Part shown: one piece after another, positions 36,982-48,032 of the stretch
How the letters are laid out: each line of letters begins with the position of its first letter
Position numbering within the stretch: the first letter of the stretch is position 1
NCBI GenBank assembly: GCA_036897485.1
Contig: JAYMTF010000012.1
Coordinates: 1-64,000 of the forward strand
Direction: 5' to 3'
Source of the DNA: Pelargonium nanum
Taxonomy: Eukaryota > Streptophyta > Magnoliopsida > Geraniales > Geraniaceae
Length of the DNA: 64,000 nucleotides
Notes under the pieces: generated by a model
Databases searched by the model: none
Told to the model about the DNA's origin: nothing
What the model saw: the letters and a program-made list of their open reading frames with translations, nothing else
Made by a program: the position numbers and the translations under genes

Positions 36982-39750
36982 TTACCTGTGTCCAGATGTA
37001 TGTGGCATCGGGTATGTCATGGGGCCCATATTCATTGGTGCACCCGGAACAACTCCTCCGGGAACTGGGGCTCGCATGCCATATGCCATGTGTGGTGGGG
37101 CAGGTAGGTTCACTGGCGTGCCAACGGCTGAAACAAGTGGTCCTCCTATTGGTTGCCCAATAGTGGGAGTACCATACATGGTGACGCCTGGAGGACCCAC
37201 TGAGGGTTGATGTGATGGTTGTTTGGTTGGTTTTCCCGAGGATCCGCCTCCTGCTGTAGATCCATTTGTTTGACCGGTGATTGGTCCTTGTGGTGCCGAT
37301 ATGTCTCCATTTACACTGGTGATATCGTGAATGCTTGATCGCCTCCTATCTTTGTTCATTGAGTTCAAACGAATGAAGTACTTTTGAGCATGGCTTGCGA
37401 CTTGCGTAGGCGTCCTTGTCACCACAAAGTTACGGGAAATACTTCTCCAGTCTCCTTTCCCGTATTTATCCAACCCGAGAAGGAACAACCTGTTTGTAAA
37501 AAAATCAAGACTTAGCATCAATGAAACAATATGCCACACAAAAGCATAGCAAGTTATTAACTACTAGCATGAACCGCATTTCAATCATCAAATTTTGCAT
37601 TTGAAGTGCATTCAATGCATGATTCGCTTACCCATTTAACATTTGCAACAGCCAGAAGAGCAAATATTGAATCCGTACCTTAATTTTATTAGAGCATAAG
37701 TTGGTAGGAAACCGTGCTTCCAGCCATTTCAATCAATGTGTGAGTTTTTTATTCTCATTTGCACCAAAATTATAGCAAAAAGTTTCAACTACTTGTAATT
37801 ACTCATAACCGTGCGAGACTTCTATGATTTTCATGTTTTTGTATGGAAACCAAACAAGGCCAACTGGCAAAGGACAGTTAAATTGGCCAAAAACAGCATC
37901 CCAATGCAGTAAAACAAACCTAAGTTCTCGGTTCCAAAACTCGAGCAGAAAGTAGTTATCCTCACCAGCAACGACCTAGCCCAAACTGCCCGGTATGAAG
38001 GATTTTATACCTATGTAAGAAGATATAATTCTTGGAACGAGTACACCTAGACGCCGAGGACTGAGGAGGGTTAAGGAAGGACTATGTAAACCAATACAAC
38101 AATAGAAATTCAAAATATGGATATGAAATCTTTGTTGCAACTAGAGAGCTACATGTTTTCAATTAATGTGTATACACTCATAAAGAGAGGCTAACAAATC
38201 CCTTTCAATGAACCTAATTCTTATCCACGGTGCATGAAAGCAATCTTGCTTGTACATGCTACACTGTTGCATAAAAATCTGTATTCACATCTAATTCCCA
38301 TGGTACAATATACCAGTTCTAAGGGTTTAGGTAGCGTTTGGATTAAAAAAATATAGTTTGGGAATCAAGAATCGGAACGGAAATGAGATTTTCATTCCAA
38401 AGCCATTTAAATTCTCATTCCTGAACAAAAAAAAATATAATCCACACGCTACTTTAATCGTAAGGAACCAAACAAAGGCTTAAAGACTCCAGTATTTCAA
38501 ATCCTGCCTCGGGCCCCCTAGGGGGTGACGCAATGGTCAAGACACACATCTCCGCGTAGGAAGTCGTGGGTTCAAATCCCATTGCGTCGGGTGGGGTGGA
38601 ATTTGGGTTAAAAGGGGAGAGCTACCCCCTGTTGTGTAGCTCATTTAAAACAAACAAAAAAAAAATCCTGCCTCGGTTATCTACAGAGTCATGTTCCTAG
38701 TTGCTTAACACTGAAGCCGATCAATACAATTATGTCATTTCAGCATATTAATACCTATGTATTCACGGCGCCAAACTGACAATGCTACACTATCCATATT
38801 ATTTGATACCAACTGTTCAGCTAAAAGCAACAATTCTAATCAAATTTGTCTTCCAAATAGACATTAAAATTCTCTTCATTTACATAATCGGAATATTTCA
38901 GAATATGCAATAACCTATGGGCTTATCACAAAAATACAAAACCAATAATTTAAATAAGCATGCAGAAAATTAATGATCACTTCTTCTAGGTATTTAAGAG
39001 TAAAATCTAACTCCAAAAATAACGTATAGTAGGCAAACATAGATTCTAAATCGGTGCTATGGATAAGATTCGATTCTATTGAATGCAATGCAGCTAGTCC
39101 AAAAAGCATATTAACAAGTATTAGTGTAACAGCCACCACCCAACATGGATCCCAACAGTCACCAATACTATAAGGTAACATTTGGATTACAGAATTTGGA
39201 AAGGAAATGGGAATCAAGAGTGAGATTGACTGGAAAATCCTAATCCAATATCATTCTCATTCCAATTCTTGATTCCCGTTCCTAAACAAAAAATCTAATC
39301 CAAACGCTCACTAAATTAATAGAGTTGGAAAGCCCAAAATGAAAATAAGGAAATAGAATTTCACCTGTGTTCGTCCTCTGTCCAGGCAATCCCCTTGCGG
39401 CGTTCCTGATCCGATCTAGAACCCTTACCTCCATGGTTTGAGTCACTATTAGAATTCCCAAAATGGCTTCCCTTCTTTCCAGTTCCTTCTTCACTGGCAT
39501 GGCTCATCGAGCCCTCTGAATACGAATTGTAGCTTGGCAAAGGTACAACGCCAGAATCTATCCGGTTAATATCGTCAACCAAGAGCTCATAGTGATGCTT
39601 AATATCTTCCAAGGTCTTCCCCGGCACATCAGCTGCAATCTTCTCCCACCGATCTGAAGAATCCTCGGGATGAGTTGCCAGAGCATTCTCAAAAGCTTTG
39701 TCTTGCTCTCTGCTCCACGATGAGCTACTGCTTGGTTCATCCACAGTCAT
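36982..39750 (-). CDS. DIVARICATA-type MYB transcription factor (SHAQKYF), 297 aa
   Basis: Minus-strand exons 39750-39365 and 37489-36982, split by a 1.9-kb intron at the position usual for this family (EDEHR|LFLLGL). Domains: a SANT/MYB-like repeat near the N-terminus ([43 protein letters not shown], about 12-60) and a second MYB repeat (about 120-170; [33 protein letters not shown]) with SHAQKYF at 161-167. The tail is rich in Gly, Pro and Met ([18 protein letters not shown]). Relatives bind the I-box-like GATAA/TATCC motif and include SRM1-type regulators of ABA and salt responses; the exact orthologue is not settled here. The intron holds a SINE and two Tourist-like MITEs. Confidence 0.94.
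38330..38453. mobile_element. Tourist-like MITE in the MYB intron
   Basis: Ends GGTAGCGTTTGGATTA and TAATCCACACGCTACT, flanked by TTA on both sides. 124 bp. Confidence 0.85.
38514..38663 (+). mobile_element. tRNA-derived SINE with a perfect 14-bp target duplication
   Basis: About 150 bp. An A-box-like stretch (GCAATGGTCAAGAC) and a B box GGTTCAAATCC (38570-38580) mark the RNA polymerase III promoter. It ends in an A-rich tail (ACAAACAAAA then more A). The sequence AAATCCTGCCTCGG stands directly before (38500-38513) and again after the tail (38664-38677), identical. It lies in the MYB intron, antisense to the gene. Confidence 0.92.
39174..39311. mobile_element. Tourist-like MITE in the MYB intron, near the first exon
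   Basis: Left GGTAACATTTGGATTA, right TAATCCAAACGCTCAC, flanked by TAA on both sides. 138 bp. Ends 53 bases from the exon 1 donor on the minus strand. Confidence 0.8.
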
Positions 39751-42700
39751 TTATCCTAGTCGAATACGCTATCAAGAATATCACCGACAAGGGAAAGGGA
39801 GATCTAACAAACTGCTAAAAAATCTAAGCTCGAGACCAACTCAGTAACCATCAAAATTTCTATAGTTGTTCTTGTGAACTGGATCTGAATTGATTCTATA
39901 GTAAGTATCGGTATGACTAATGAGTTGGAAGACTGGAATTAGGGTGTGTCAAGCTAAAAATATAAGAAAGAACAGAAGTTGAACTCTTGTGAGTTGAACC
40001 AAGGACATCTCCGATAAAAAACGGGAAACCCGGTGGAGTTTGTGAAGAATTCAGTGGTGATTTGCTCCACTGCTCAAAAGTTGGACTCTTGTGAGTTGTT
40101 GACCTATTGATGAATGAAAAGGAAGTGAAGTTCAGTAAGACCTTGAGAAATATCTGATAACCATAATATCAGAGTTGCAATAAATGGCATCTTTAAACAA
40201 TGAAAACAAGAAATTAATGCGAAAGTGAATTAATGGAATGGAAATTACTAATTACGGTTTTATGATAGTGAGATGTGAAAGAGACCATGGAGAAACCGGA
40301 CAAATAAGAAAAACCCAGAAGCTTATAGTGGATAAAAAGGTTATGCAAATTGCCATTCCAGATCAAACAAAAACCGGTTTACCGAAAGGTCTACATGACA
40401 AGAACAGTTTTAACAGCACAGGCCCACAAAAATTTATCATCCTGATATAACCCTCACTCCCATAGACTTCAGTTTTTACGGTATATCTTATAAGCTACTA
40501 TTTATAGGGTTTTTTTCTCTAATTAAACATACAAAAACAGCCCTACAACTTCCTTCAACAGGAAACAAGCCAAGTCATAAAATAAAAAACAGTTCTTTTA
40601 GTCCAATAAATATGATGTTGCTACAAAAAGCAATGTATCTATTTAAGGTGTCAATGATAACGAGGAATTCAAAAACAAGAATCAAACAAAAACAACCACA
40701 TAATCGATTCAAATTCCAACCTCGTGTTGAAATCTCCACCATCCAAACTAGTTCCACGAACTATGAACAAAATTAATTTCATAGCCCATAGAATTGTCCT
40801 TTCACTCTTAACTGTTTTTCCCACTAAGAATTATCAAAACACATCAACACAATAAAGGATAAAGATTACGTATAAAGTCATGTAACTATGACAGTTGAAC
40901 CGACACTAACTTTGAAAAAAAAAACTTCTCTCTTCCAAATTCTTGTGCAACTGGAAGAAAATATGAGAAATTAAAACCCAACCTGTGACTTTGCTAAACC
41001 TCATCGTCCCCGCCTTCATTCTCCAGCCTCAGCCTCTATGAACTCTATACCATAAGTGCAAAAACAACCTCAAAAAAGCAATTCTTCAGAACAACTAATA
41101 TTGGACAATAAGGTAGAACCAGAAAAAGAAAAGCAAATTAGAACCCTAATGAGGAGAATTTGGGGGAATCTAGATAAACTTAACTCAATAGAAAAAGGGT
41201 TTTGAAAAAAGAACCATAAAGAAAGTGAAATTTACAAGGGTAGACATAGAAATTATAGGTGATGGTGATGGGTTATCCTGAGCAGCAGGAGGAGGATGGG
41301 CCAATTGGTCCCATCTCAACAACTAGCTACTAGCCACAAACAGGACAGCTGGGATTGAAAAAGGCTCAACCCAAGTTGCTAAGCACTGGAATCTGGCAAT
41401 ACCCATTAATATCTGACAGATAATAATAACAATACACCAAGACACAGACAAAGAAACAAAGAAAGTCACAACCTTTAGCCTTCTCTTTGCAATGGAATCA
41501 CAAAGAGAAAACAGAAAAAGGAAAATGGGTTTTCAAGATTTCTCAGCATCCAAACACCCAGAAGCTAAATCATTGGCTACATGAGAGCAGATAATAGAGA
41601 AAGATGATTCTTTTACACAATCCCATGAAGAGCAAGTAAATGGTCACCTGAATTTAAAGTTCCAATTTTTACTGGACTTGACTGAGACTGTGTGTAAGAG
41701 AGAGAGAGTCTGGAGTGTGAGAGAGCTCTGAAACTGCTACCCAAACCAATCCATCCCAAATCCAGAGAAGAAAATGAGAGGGAAATGAAAAATGAAAATA
41801 TTAGAAGCAAAATTTAGTACATGAACTTGGTGTAATGAATTATGTTTGTAATAAATATTTTCTTTATTTCTGTTTATAGGATAAAGTCTAGATTCATTGC
41901 GAAACTGTTGACCAATCATTGGTTACACGTCAACACCAGGCCCCACATGCTAAGCTATTATTGTTCAAAATAAATTAATAAAAAAGTAAATGCTATTATT
42001 AAATATAAAAAAAGGAAGAGGCCCATGGTTAGTCTAAAGAGAATGGGCCAGCCCATACCAGGTCCAGGCCCAAGCCCATGTACAAACATTACTATTTGTC
42101 GTTTTCTATATGGACAAAAGAAATTGAAATTAGTATTTTGATTGAAATCTTATATTTGTGGGTGCTAAATAAATGAGATGGTTATGGAACTATGAAACCA
42201 TAATTTATAGACTAATAATGAAAGTCTGTACAATAAATCATGTACAATTATGTGCTAATTTGACAATATTAATGATATAAACGGTAATAATACATAACTT
42301 GTTGATGTAACACTTACAATATTATTTATAATTAATTTAATGATGTCAACGAGTCTTTATTCATCTCCTCATCCACCACCAACTTGTTTGACAACATCAG
42401 TGTAATCCATCAAATTACTTACGTGAGTTCTATTATCAGCTTCAAAATCCAATTAAAACTTACCTTTTGTGCTACACCAATCGCTACTGGCAACAATTGG
42501 TCAAAGTTTATCATTTTTCATGGCAATTAATGAAAATAATGAATAATAACATTTCCCACTACTGGTGGCTATTTGTAACACTCCGTCTAGTTCTTTTATA
42601 TTTTTGAAACTCATTCAATTTCTTGAATATTATTTCAATTTATGGCTCAACACCAACAAAATAAAGTATAATATAATAATAAGTTCAAATAGATGCATTT

Positions 42701-42763
42701 GCTAGTGACAACAACAATATCAACCTCTGACATGCTTAACATTTATCGACGTACATGTATCAG

Positions 42764-42853
42764 TAAAAAAGAGAGATAACATAATGGGACAATGCACATG
42801 AAATAGTTTGTAAAAAGAGAGAGAACACAATGGGACAATGCACATGGAATAGT
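42764..42853. repeat. 47-bp tandem repeat upstream of the calumenin-like gene
   Basis: Units starting at 42764 and 42811 share AAAAAGAGAGA, ATGGGACAATGCACATG and AATAGT. A few differences. Confidence 0.85.
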
Positions 42854-43026
42854 AAGTTTTACAAGGCTACCAATAGTATGCTAAAGAAAGAAGGGTAATA
42901 TTGAAAAAATAAATTAACAGAAGGAGGTATTCAAAATTAAGAAAAAGTTTGGGGTGCAAAGTTAAATTACAACAAAATGTAGCACAACTCAACTCTGAGT
43001 CTCTGACTCCGCAAGTATGTCAAAGA

Positions 43027-43064
43027 CTCAAAGCTGAAGAAGAAGAAGAAGAAGAAGAAGAAGA
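43027..43064. repeat. (GAA)n run in the 5' leader of the calumenin-like gene
   Basis: About nine GAA/AGA units, 160-200 bases before the start codon, in a C/T and A/G-rich leader. Confidence 0.85.
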
Positions 43065-43225
43065 GTTAGATCTGTGCGTGTCAAAGACCCAAAATCAATC
43101 CAATTTCTCTTCCACTTCACACTCCATCTCGTCAAAATCTGGTCTTTCCTTAAACCCTAATCACCATCTTCTCTAGATCTCCTCTCTCCGATCTCCACTT
43201 CCTCTTTTTCGTGAACTGTTTTGAT

Positions 43226-46200
43226 ATGGGAAAAGCTTCCACGATTGTGTACATTACAGTAGCTCTTTTGGTTCTCTTCCTCATCTCTCATTCCCCCAAA
43301 AAACCCTCCGGCCACCGCCATCGCCGCCTCAAGCTCCGCTCCAGCTTCTCCTTCTCCCCCAAACACCACGATCGCGTCGCCTTCGATCCGCTCGTCGCTG
43401 ACCTCGAGCGCCGCCGCGAGGACAAGGAATGGGAGAAGCAGTACATCAAAGAAACACATCCCGAACTCGTGTCCGGCGACTCGGCGGCGGGAGCTGAGTC
43501 GCAGCCCGAGTGGGAGGAGTACATGGATGCTGAGGATTATCTCAATGACGACGAGAGGTTCAATGTTACGAGTCGGTTGCTAATTTTGTTCCCGAAGATC
43601 GATGTCAATCCCTCCGATGGTTTCGTGAGTGAGAGTGAGCTGACGGATTGGAATTTGCAGCTTGCTGTGCAAGAGGTGTTGCATAGGACTCAGAGGGAAT
43701 TGGAGATTCATGATAAGAATCATGATGGGTTTGTTACCTTTGAAGAGTATGAACCTCCCAGTTGGGTTCGAAATTCAGGTTTAACATTCAAACCCATCTC
43801 TCTTTTTTTCTTAATCTGTTCGGTACTACTGATTATTTGATTTCCAATACCTTAAAGTTTCGATTTTTATTTGAACTTTGGAGATCATAGCCACATGTAG
43901 TAGATGTAGTGTAATGTGTGATTGTGTGTTTATGAGCTTTCATTTACACTACATGCAACACTTCAAGATTTTGCTCTACTAGCATGCCATATTTTGTTTA
44001 GAGTAGAGCTGGGAATTCTTGTTGACGTGTCGTGGTCAGGACGAACACGACGTGTTGATTAATCTAAATATATGACACTCTTAATGATCATGTTGGCCTG
44101 TCGTATTTGTGTCGGCTTTGCCTCAAATGAGTGAATTCGTGGTGACATGTCGTGTTAGAGGTTAAATATATGCTGTATGGATCAACATAAAGGTGACTCG
44201 TTTATAAACCGAGCTTAAAAATTGAACAGAAACATGACACGTTTAATAATCGTGTTGATGTGTTAGCTTTGTCTCAAATGAGAGAATTCGTGTTGACGTG
44301 TCATATTTGTGCCGTGGTAGGGGTTGAATATATGTTATATGGGCCAACACAAAGGCTACACATTTATTAATCGTGCTCAAATAGTCAAATATGGAACACA
44401 AACATGACATATTTAATAATTGCGTTGGCGTGTCGTGTTCATTTAGGCTTTACCTTTACACCCTCTTACCTTAAGCGCAATAGAATAGATTTGAACGATA
44501 AGTGTAGGAATTGTAAATTAGAAAGAGGAGATGGGATGATAGAAAATTAAAGAGAAGAGATAGATAAGAGGCCTAAGTGCTTAGCGTAGGGTACAATTTG
44601 ATAATCTTAATTGATTATTTTAACATAAATTGTGTAATCGTGTTGTGCATGCTCTATAGGTCGAACACATACACAACAAAATTATGGTTGAGTCCAAGCA
44701 TGCTTAAATTGTGTCATATCCGTGCTGCGTCACGTGTCTTGTCTCAAATTTTCAGCTCTACTTTTAAGTGATATGTTGTTTTCTCAATGTGTTGCCGTGT
44801 CATCTGAATTATTTTCTTTAACGTGTCAGATAATAATTCTTTTGGGTACGACATGGGTTGGTGGAAGGAGGAGCATTTTAATGCCTCAGATTCCGACGGT
44901 GATGGTCGCTTGAATATTACCGAGTTCAATGAGTTAGTTTCTTCATTCATGAAGGAAAACTTTTTTGGTAGCTTGCTATAAGTGATCCCAAATTTTTTTG
45001 CTAATGTGTTTTTTTTCTTCCTTTTGATCAATGTCTAGCTTTTTGCATCCTGCTGATAGCAAAAACCCAAATCTACTAAAGTGGCTGTGCAAGGAGGAAG
45101 TAAGGTGACATGGATTTTTTTTTTTTTTTTTGTGTGTGTGTGTGGGTATTTCACTTATTTTATTATATTCAAATTAGAAACTAGAGTGATAATACCGAAT
45201 TTTAAGGATCACATGTGCATTCTTTTTGGTTCTAAGAATTAATAGAGCAGTGGGAGGAAGTATAATATTCTAGGATTTGATTATTGCGTTATATTTTATT
45301 TTAAAAATAGACAAATGGAATCAAAATCCGTTGTATGCATTCTTTTTGTCTTGCTAATGTTGAGAAGATATGAGGCCAAGATACGAGAATATACACATGG
45401 CGTCCCACTAATTGTTAATGGTGAATTTCCAATAGAGAATTGTGGAACTGATAACCTTCCATAACATAATATCGATTGAGGTCATTGTTTAACATAGATT
45501 GATTTGGATTTAGAAAACCAATTAACGATCTTGCATTGCATCATTTTATCATTTTTCTTCAGATATGTAGTGAAATTCTGCTGTTGTGCCATCACCGTCT
45601 AGCTCATTATTTACTTTGCTCTTTCCATTTCAGGGAAAGAGATACCGATAAAGATGGGAAGGTCAATTTTAAAGAATTCTTCCACGGGCTCTTTGACTTG
45701 GTAAGAAACTATGATGATGAAGATCACAATTCCTCATCGTCCGAGGATTCAATGGAGGCCCCTGCTAGACGGTTGTTTACTGAGCTTGATAAAGATGCTG
45801 ATGGGTAAATATTAATCTTACACATCTTATTCCTTGATTTTTTTGAAGTTAATACCAGTCATAACTTGACTTGGCCATGCTCTTTTTAGATTCTTGTCAG
45901 ACGTAGAGCTTTTACCTATAATAGGTAAACTTCATCCATCGGAGCGTTACTACGCAAAACAGCAAGCAGAGTACACCATATCACAGGTACCACTTTAGTG
46001 AAGGGAATTTTACTCTAAATTCTAAGTTGTGAATTTGATATGCTGAAACTCGTAATGACTAAGAGAGCAACCAAGCAATAGAAGGATGGAATTTCATGCA
46101 ATTTAGTGATCACACGGAAGATATATGATGAGAGTGAATATTTTGTCAAAACTAACTGACATGGCGGGAAAACTGAACTTAAGGTTCTTTAAGTGTTGTG

Positions 46201-46384
46201 GAAAATTCTTTACGTTAACTGACATCGTTGAACTTTGTATGTTCATTTTTAATGACAGGCGGATACAAATAAAGATGGACAGCTAACCTTGACAGAGATG
46301 ATGGATAATCCATATGCATTCTACAACGCTATATTTAATGACGATGATGAAGAGGAGTATGAGTACCACGACGAGTTCCGTTAA
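43226..46384 (+). CDS. Calumenin/reticulocalbin-like EF-hand protein of the secretory pathway, 371 aa
   Basis: Exons: 43226-43778, 44830-44932, 45039-45104, 45634-45804, 45890-45986, 46259-46384. The N-terminus has a hydrophobic signal or anchor (IVYITVALLVLFLIS, about 7-21) followed by a basic stretch. Six EF-hand loops follow, as in CREC proteins: DVNPSDGFVSESEL, DKNHDGFVTFEEY, DSDGDGRLNITEF, DTDKDGKVNFKEF, DKDADGFLSDVEL, DTNKDGQLTLTEM. The first loop is the most divergent. The acidic end EEEYEYHDEFR recalls the HDEF retrieval signal that closes animal calumenin, with one extra Arg. CREC proteins bind calcium weakly in the ER and Golgi; a plant role is not established. Intron 1 holds a 757-bp hAT-like element. 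Exon borders keep frame throughout. Confidence 0.93.
44004..44760. mobile_element. Large hAT-like MITE in intron 1 of the calumenin-like gene
   Basis: Ends TAGAGCTGGGAATTCTTG and CTCAAATTTTCAGCTCTA. Flanks GTTTAGAG and CTTTTAAG agree at 5 of 8. 757 bp, the longest copy; its interior contains a direct repeat of about 151 bp (units from 44122 and 44273, each opening CTCAAATGAG.GAATTCGTG). No transposase frame. It ends 69 bases before the exon 2 acceptor. Confidence 0.85.
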
Positions 46385-46604
46385 ATTTTAACTATAGGTA
46401 CGAACAACCTCTCTGTTTGATATAGTTTGTTCATATTCTATTTGTTTGCCTTGCAAATAATAGGGTGTTTCACTTCCAATTGCAGGTTACGATTATTGAT
46501 AACAGAGGGTAGGCTTGACAGAAATAGTATGAAAAAACTTTTAATGAGGATAGTTACAATCCGAATGTCACTCGTGGTTAGTTCCTTTGCCTTGTTGCAA
46601 TTTA

Positions 46605-46718
46605 GGTAGCGTTTGGTTTATTTTTTGGGAACTGGAACGGGAATAAGCCATTTTCATGACCAAAAAGTTGGGAATTTAGTCCCAATTCATGAGCAAAAGT
46701 TCTAATCCATACGCTACC
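46605..46718. mobile_element. Tourist-like MITE downstream of the calumenin-like gene
   Basis: Left GGTAGCGTTTGGTTTA after TTA, right TAATCCATACGCTACC before TGA. 114 bp. Starts about 220 bases after the stop codon. Confidence 0.85.
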
Positions 46719-47250
46719 TGATTTCATACAATTTCACTTATACCGGCACTTGTGTTCTCATTTTGTTATTGTTGATCATTGTTACAGATGATGGACCGAT
46801 CCCATTTGGGAGAGTAATTTAGAATAGGGATTTTAGTGGAAAATCTCCATTTTCTGTCAAACATTTGTTTGAAATACATTATTTTGTAGCTTATAACATT
46901 ATTTTCTTTTAGTTGATGTATGTAGGGATACAATTGAGAGGAAAGTCAATCATTGATATTATTTATCAATATTCGGGTTTGAATGAAATGAATTTCCCGG
47001 AGGATGGGAAATAGGTTAAGATTTCGTCGGCCAAGTCCAAACCGACCCATGGTTGAGTTACAAGCAACTATTGAAGTTGCAGCTAATGTTTGATCCTTTG
47101 TTGTTGATTCATGCACTTGCTATGCACATACCATGGAGGAGGCCTAAATTCTTTTCCATTTCTTTTAGCCTAACACTGTGATAGTACTCTTTGACCCTAG
47201 GGCATTGTATTGGATTCTTCTCCTGACATCTTGAGAACAATATTCAATAT

Positions 47251-47331
47251 TTCTTTCGTTCTAAAATAACTACCCACTTTTTAAATAAAATTTGTAAAGA
47301 AAGCGGGATATTATTTTGGAACGAAGTGAGT
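47251..47331. mobile_element. Short Stowaway-like MITE
   Basis: TTTCTTTCGTTCTAAAATAA and TTATTTTGGAACGAAGTGAG are inverted copies, next to TA at the borders. About 80 bp, much shorter than the copy at 48947. Confidence 0.65.
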
Positions 47332-48032
47332 ATGTGAAAAAAAATTGAATGTAAAAATTCAGGGGGAAGAAGTATTTATAGTTGTTGTTATAGGTATGTG
47401 AAGCATGAAGCAACATGCCTTAAAATACATGTATCATGTGCACTTTGTACATGTGTTTTAAACTACATTTCTTACAAATATGAGTTATACATTTGAACAC
47501 TTTCCATCAAGCTGCAAATTTGGAATCGAAACGAAAACATATGTTACATGTATTTTTTCTCACCTACAAATGAATGCAAGTCCACGGTAAAATGTTATAC
47601 TCATACACATGTTTTTTCACGGACAAATGTTAGGGTAATGAAATGTCCAATCATAATACACATGTACAAAAGCTCTTAAGAATATATATCATATTTTTGT
47701 TCATTTAAACACAATCAATATCACAGAAAAAAGAAAGAAAAACAATTGATCATTAAATTGTTATGTCAATATGAACACCAAAAAGTTGTACAAATTTTCT
47801 TTCAAAAAAAAAAAAAAGTTTGTACAAAATTTGTGATATTTTATTATTTTTGTTTTGGTGGGCACAAATTGTGTAGATCTCAACGTCTCGGTTTGTATTG
47901 ACGGAGGCTTTATATACGTCGACAGAAGAGAGGTCATCGAAACTCTCCAATCTCTCTCGTCTCGTCTGGTTTTTCTTGTTTATCGTCTTGTGTGTTGGTT
48001 TGGCAAAACCTAGGTAGGTCTAGCAGAGAGAG

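Larger units (their letters stand above)
39751..43225. other. MYB leader/promoter region, then promoter of the calumenin-like gene
   Basis: Reading on the minus strand, AGTCGAATACG is preceded by no coding frame; ACTAG|GATAAATG just before the MYB start looks like a 3' splice site, and AAATTCAG|GTGACC (near 41650) like a donor, so a leader intron of about 1.9 kb is likely. A CT-rich leader on the minus strand (41690-41740) fits a transcription start there. From 41800 on lies AT-rich DNA and the promoter of the plus-strand gene. No other gene seen. Confidence 0.5.
46385..48032. other. Spacer between the calumenin-like and FyPP genes
   Basis: Holds the 3' UTR, a Tourist-like MITE (46605-46718), a short Stowaway-like element (47251-47331) and the FyPP promoter and leader. 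No gene seen. Confidence 0.5.

Noticed and set aside
36884-37210. Plus-strand open frame opposite the MYB tail
   Set aside because: Shadow of the Gly/Pro-rich MYB exon.
38514-38663. Possible tRNA gene because of a B box and an A-box-like stretch
   Set aside because: No cloverleaf can be drawn, and the A tail and flanking 14-bp duplication show a SINE.
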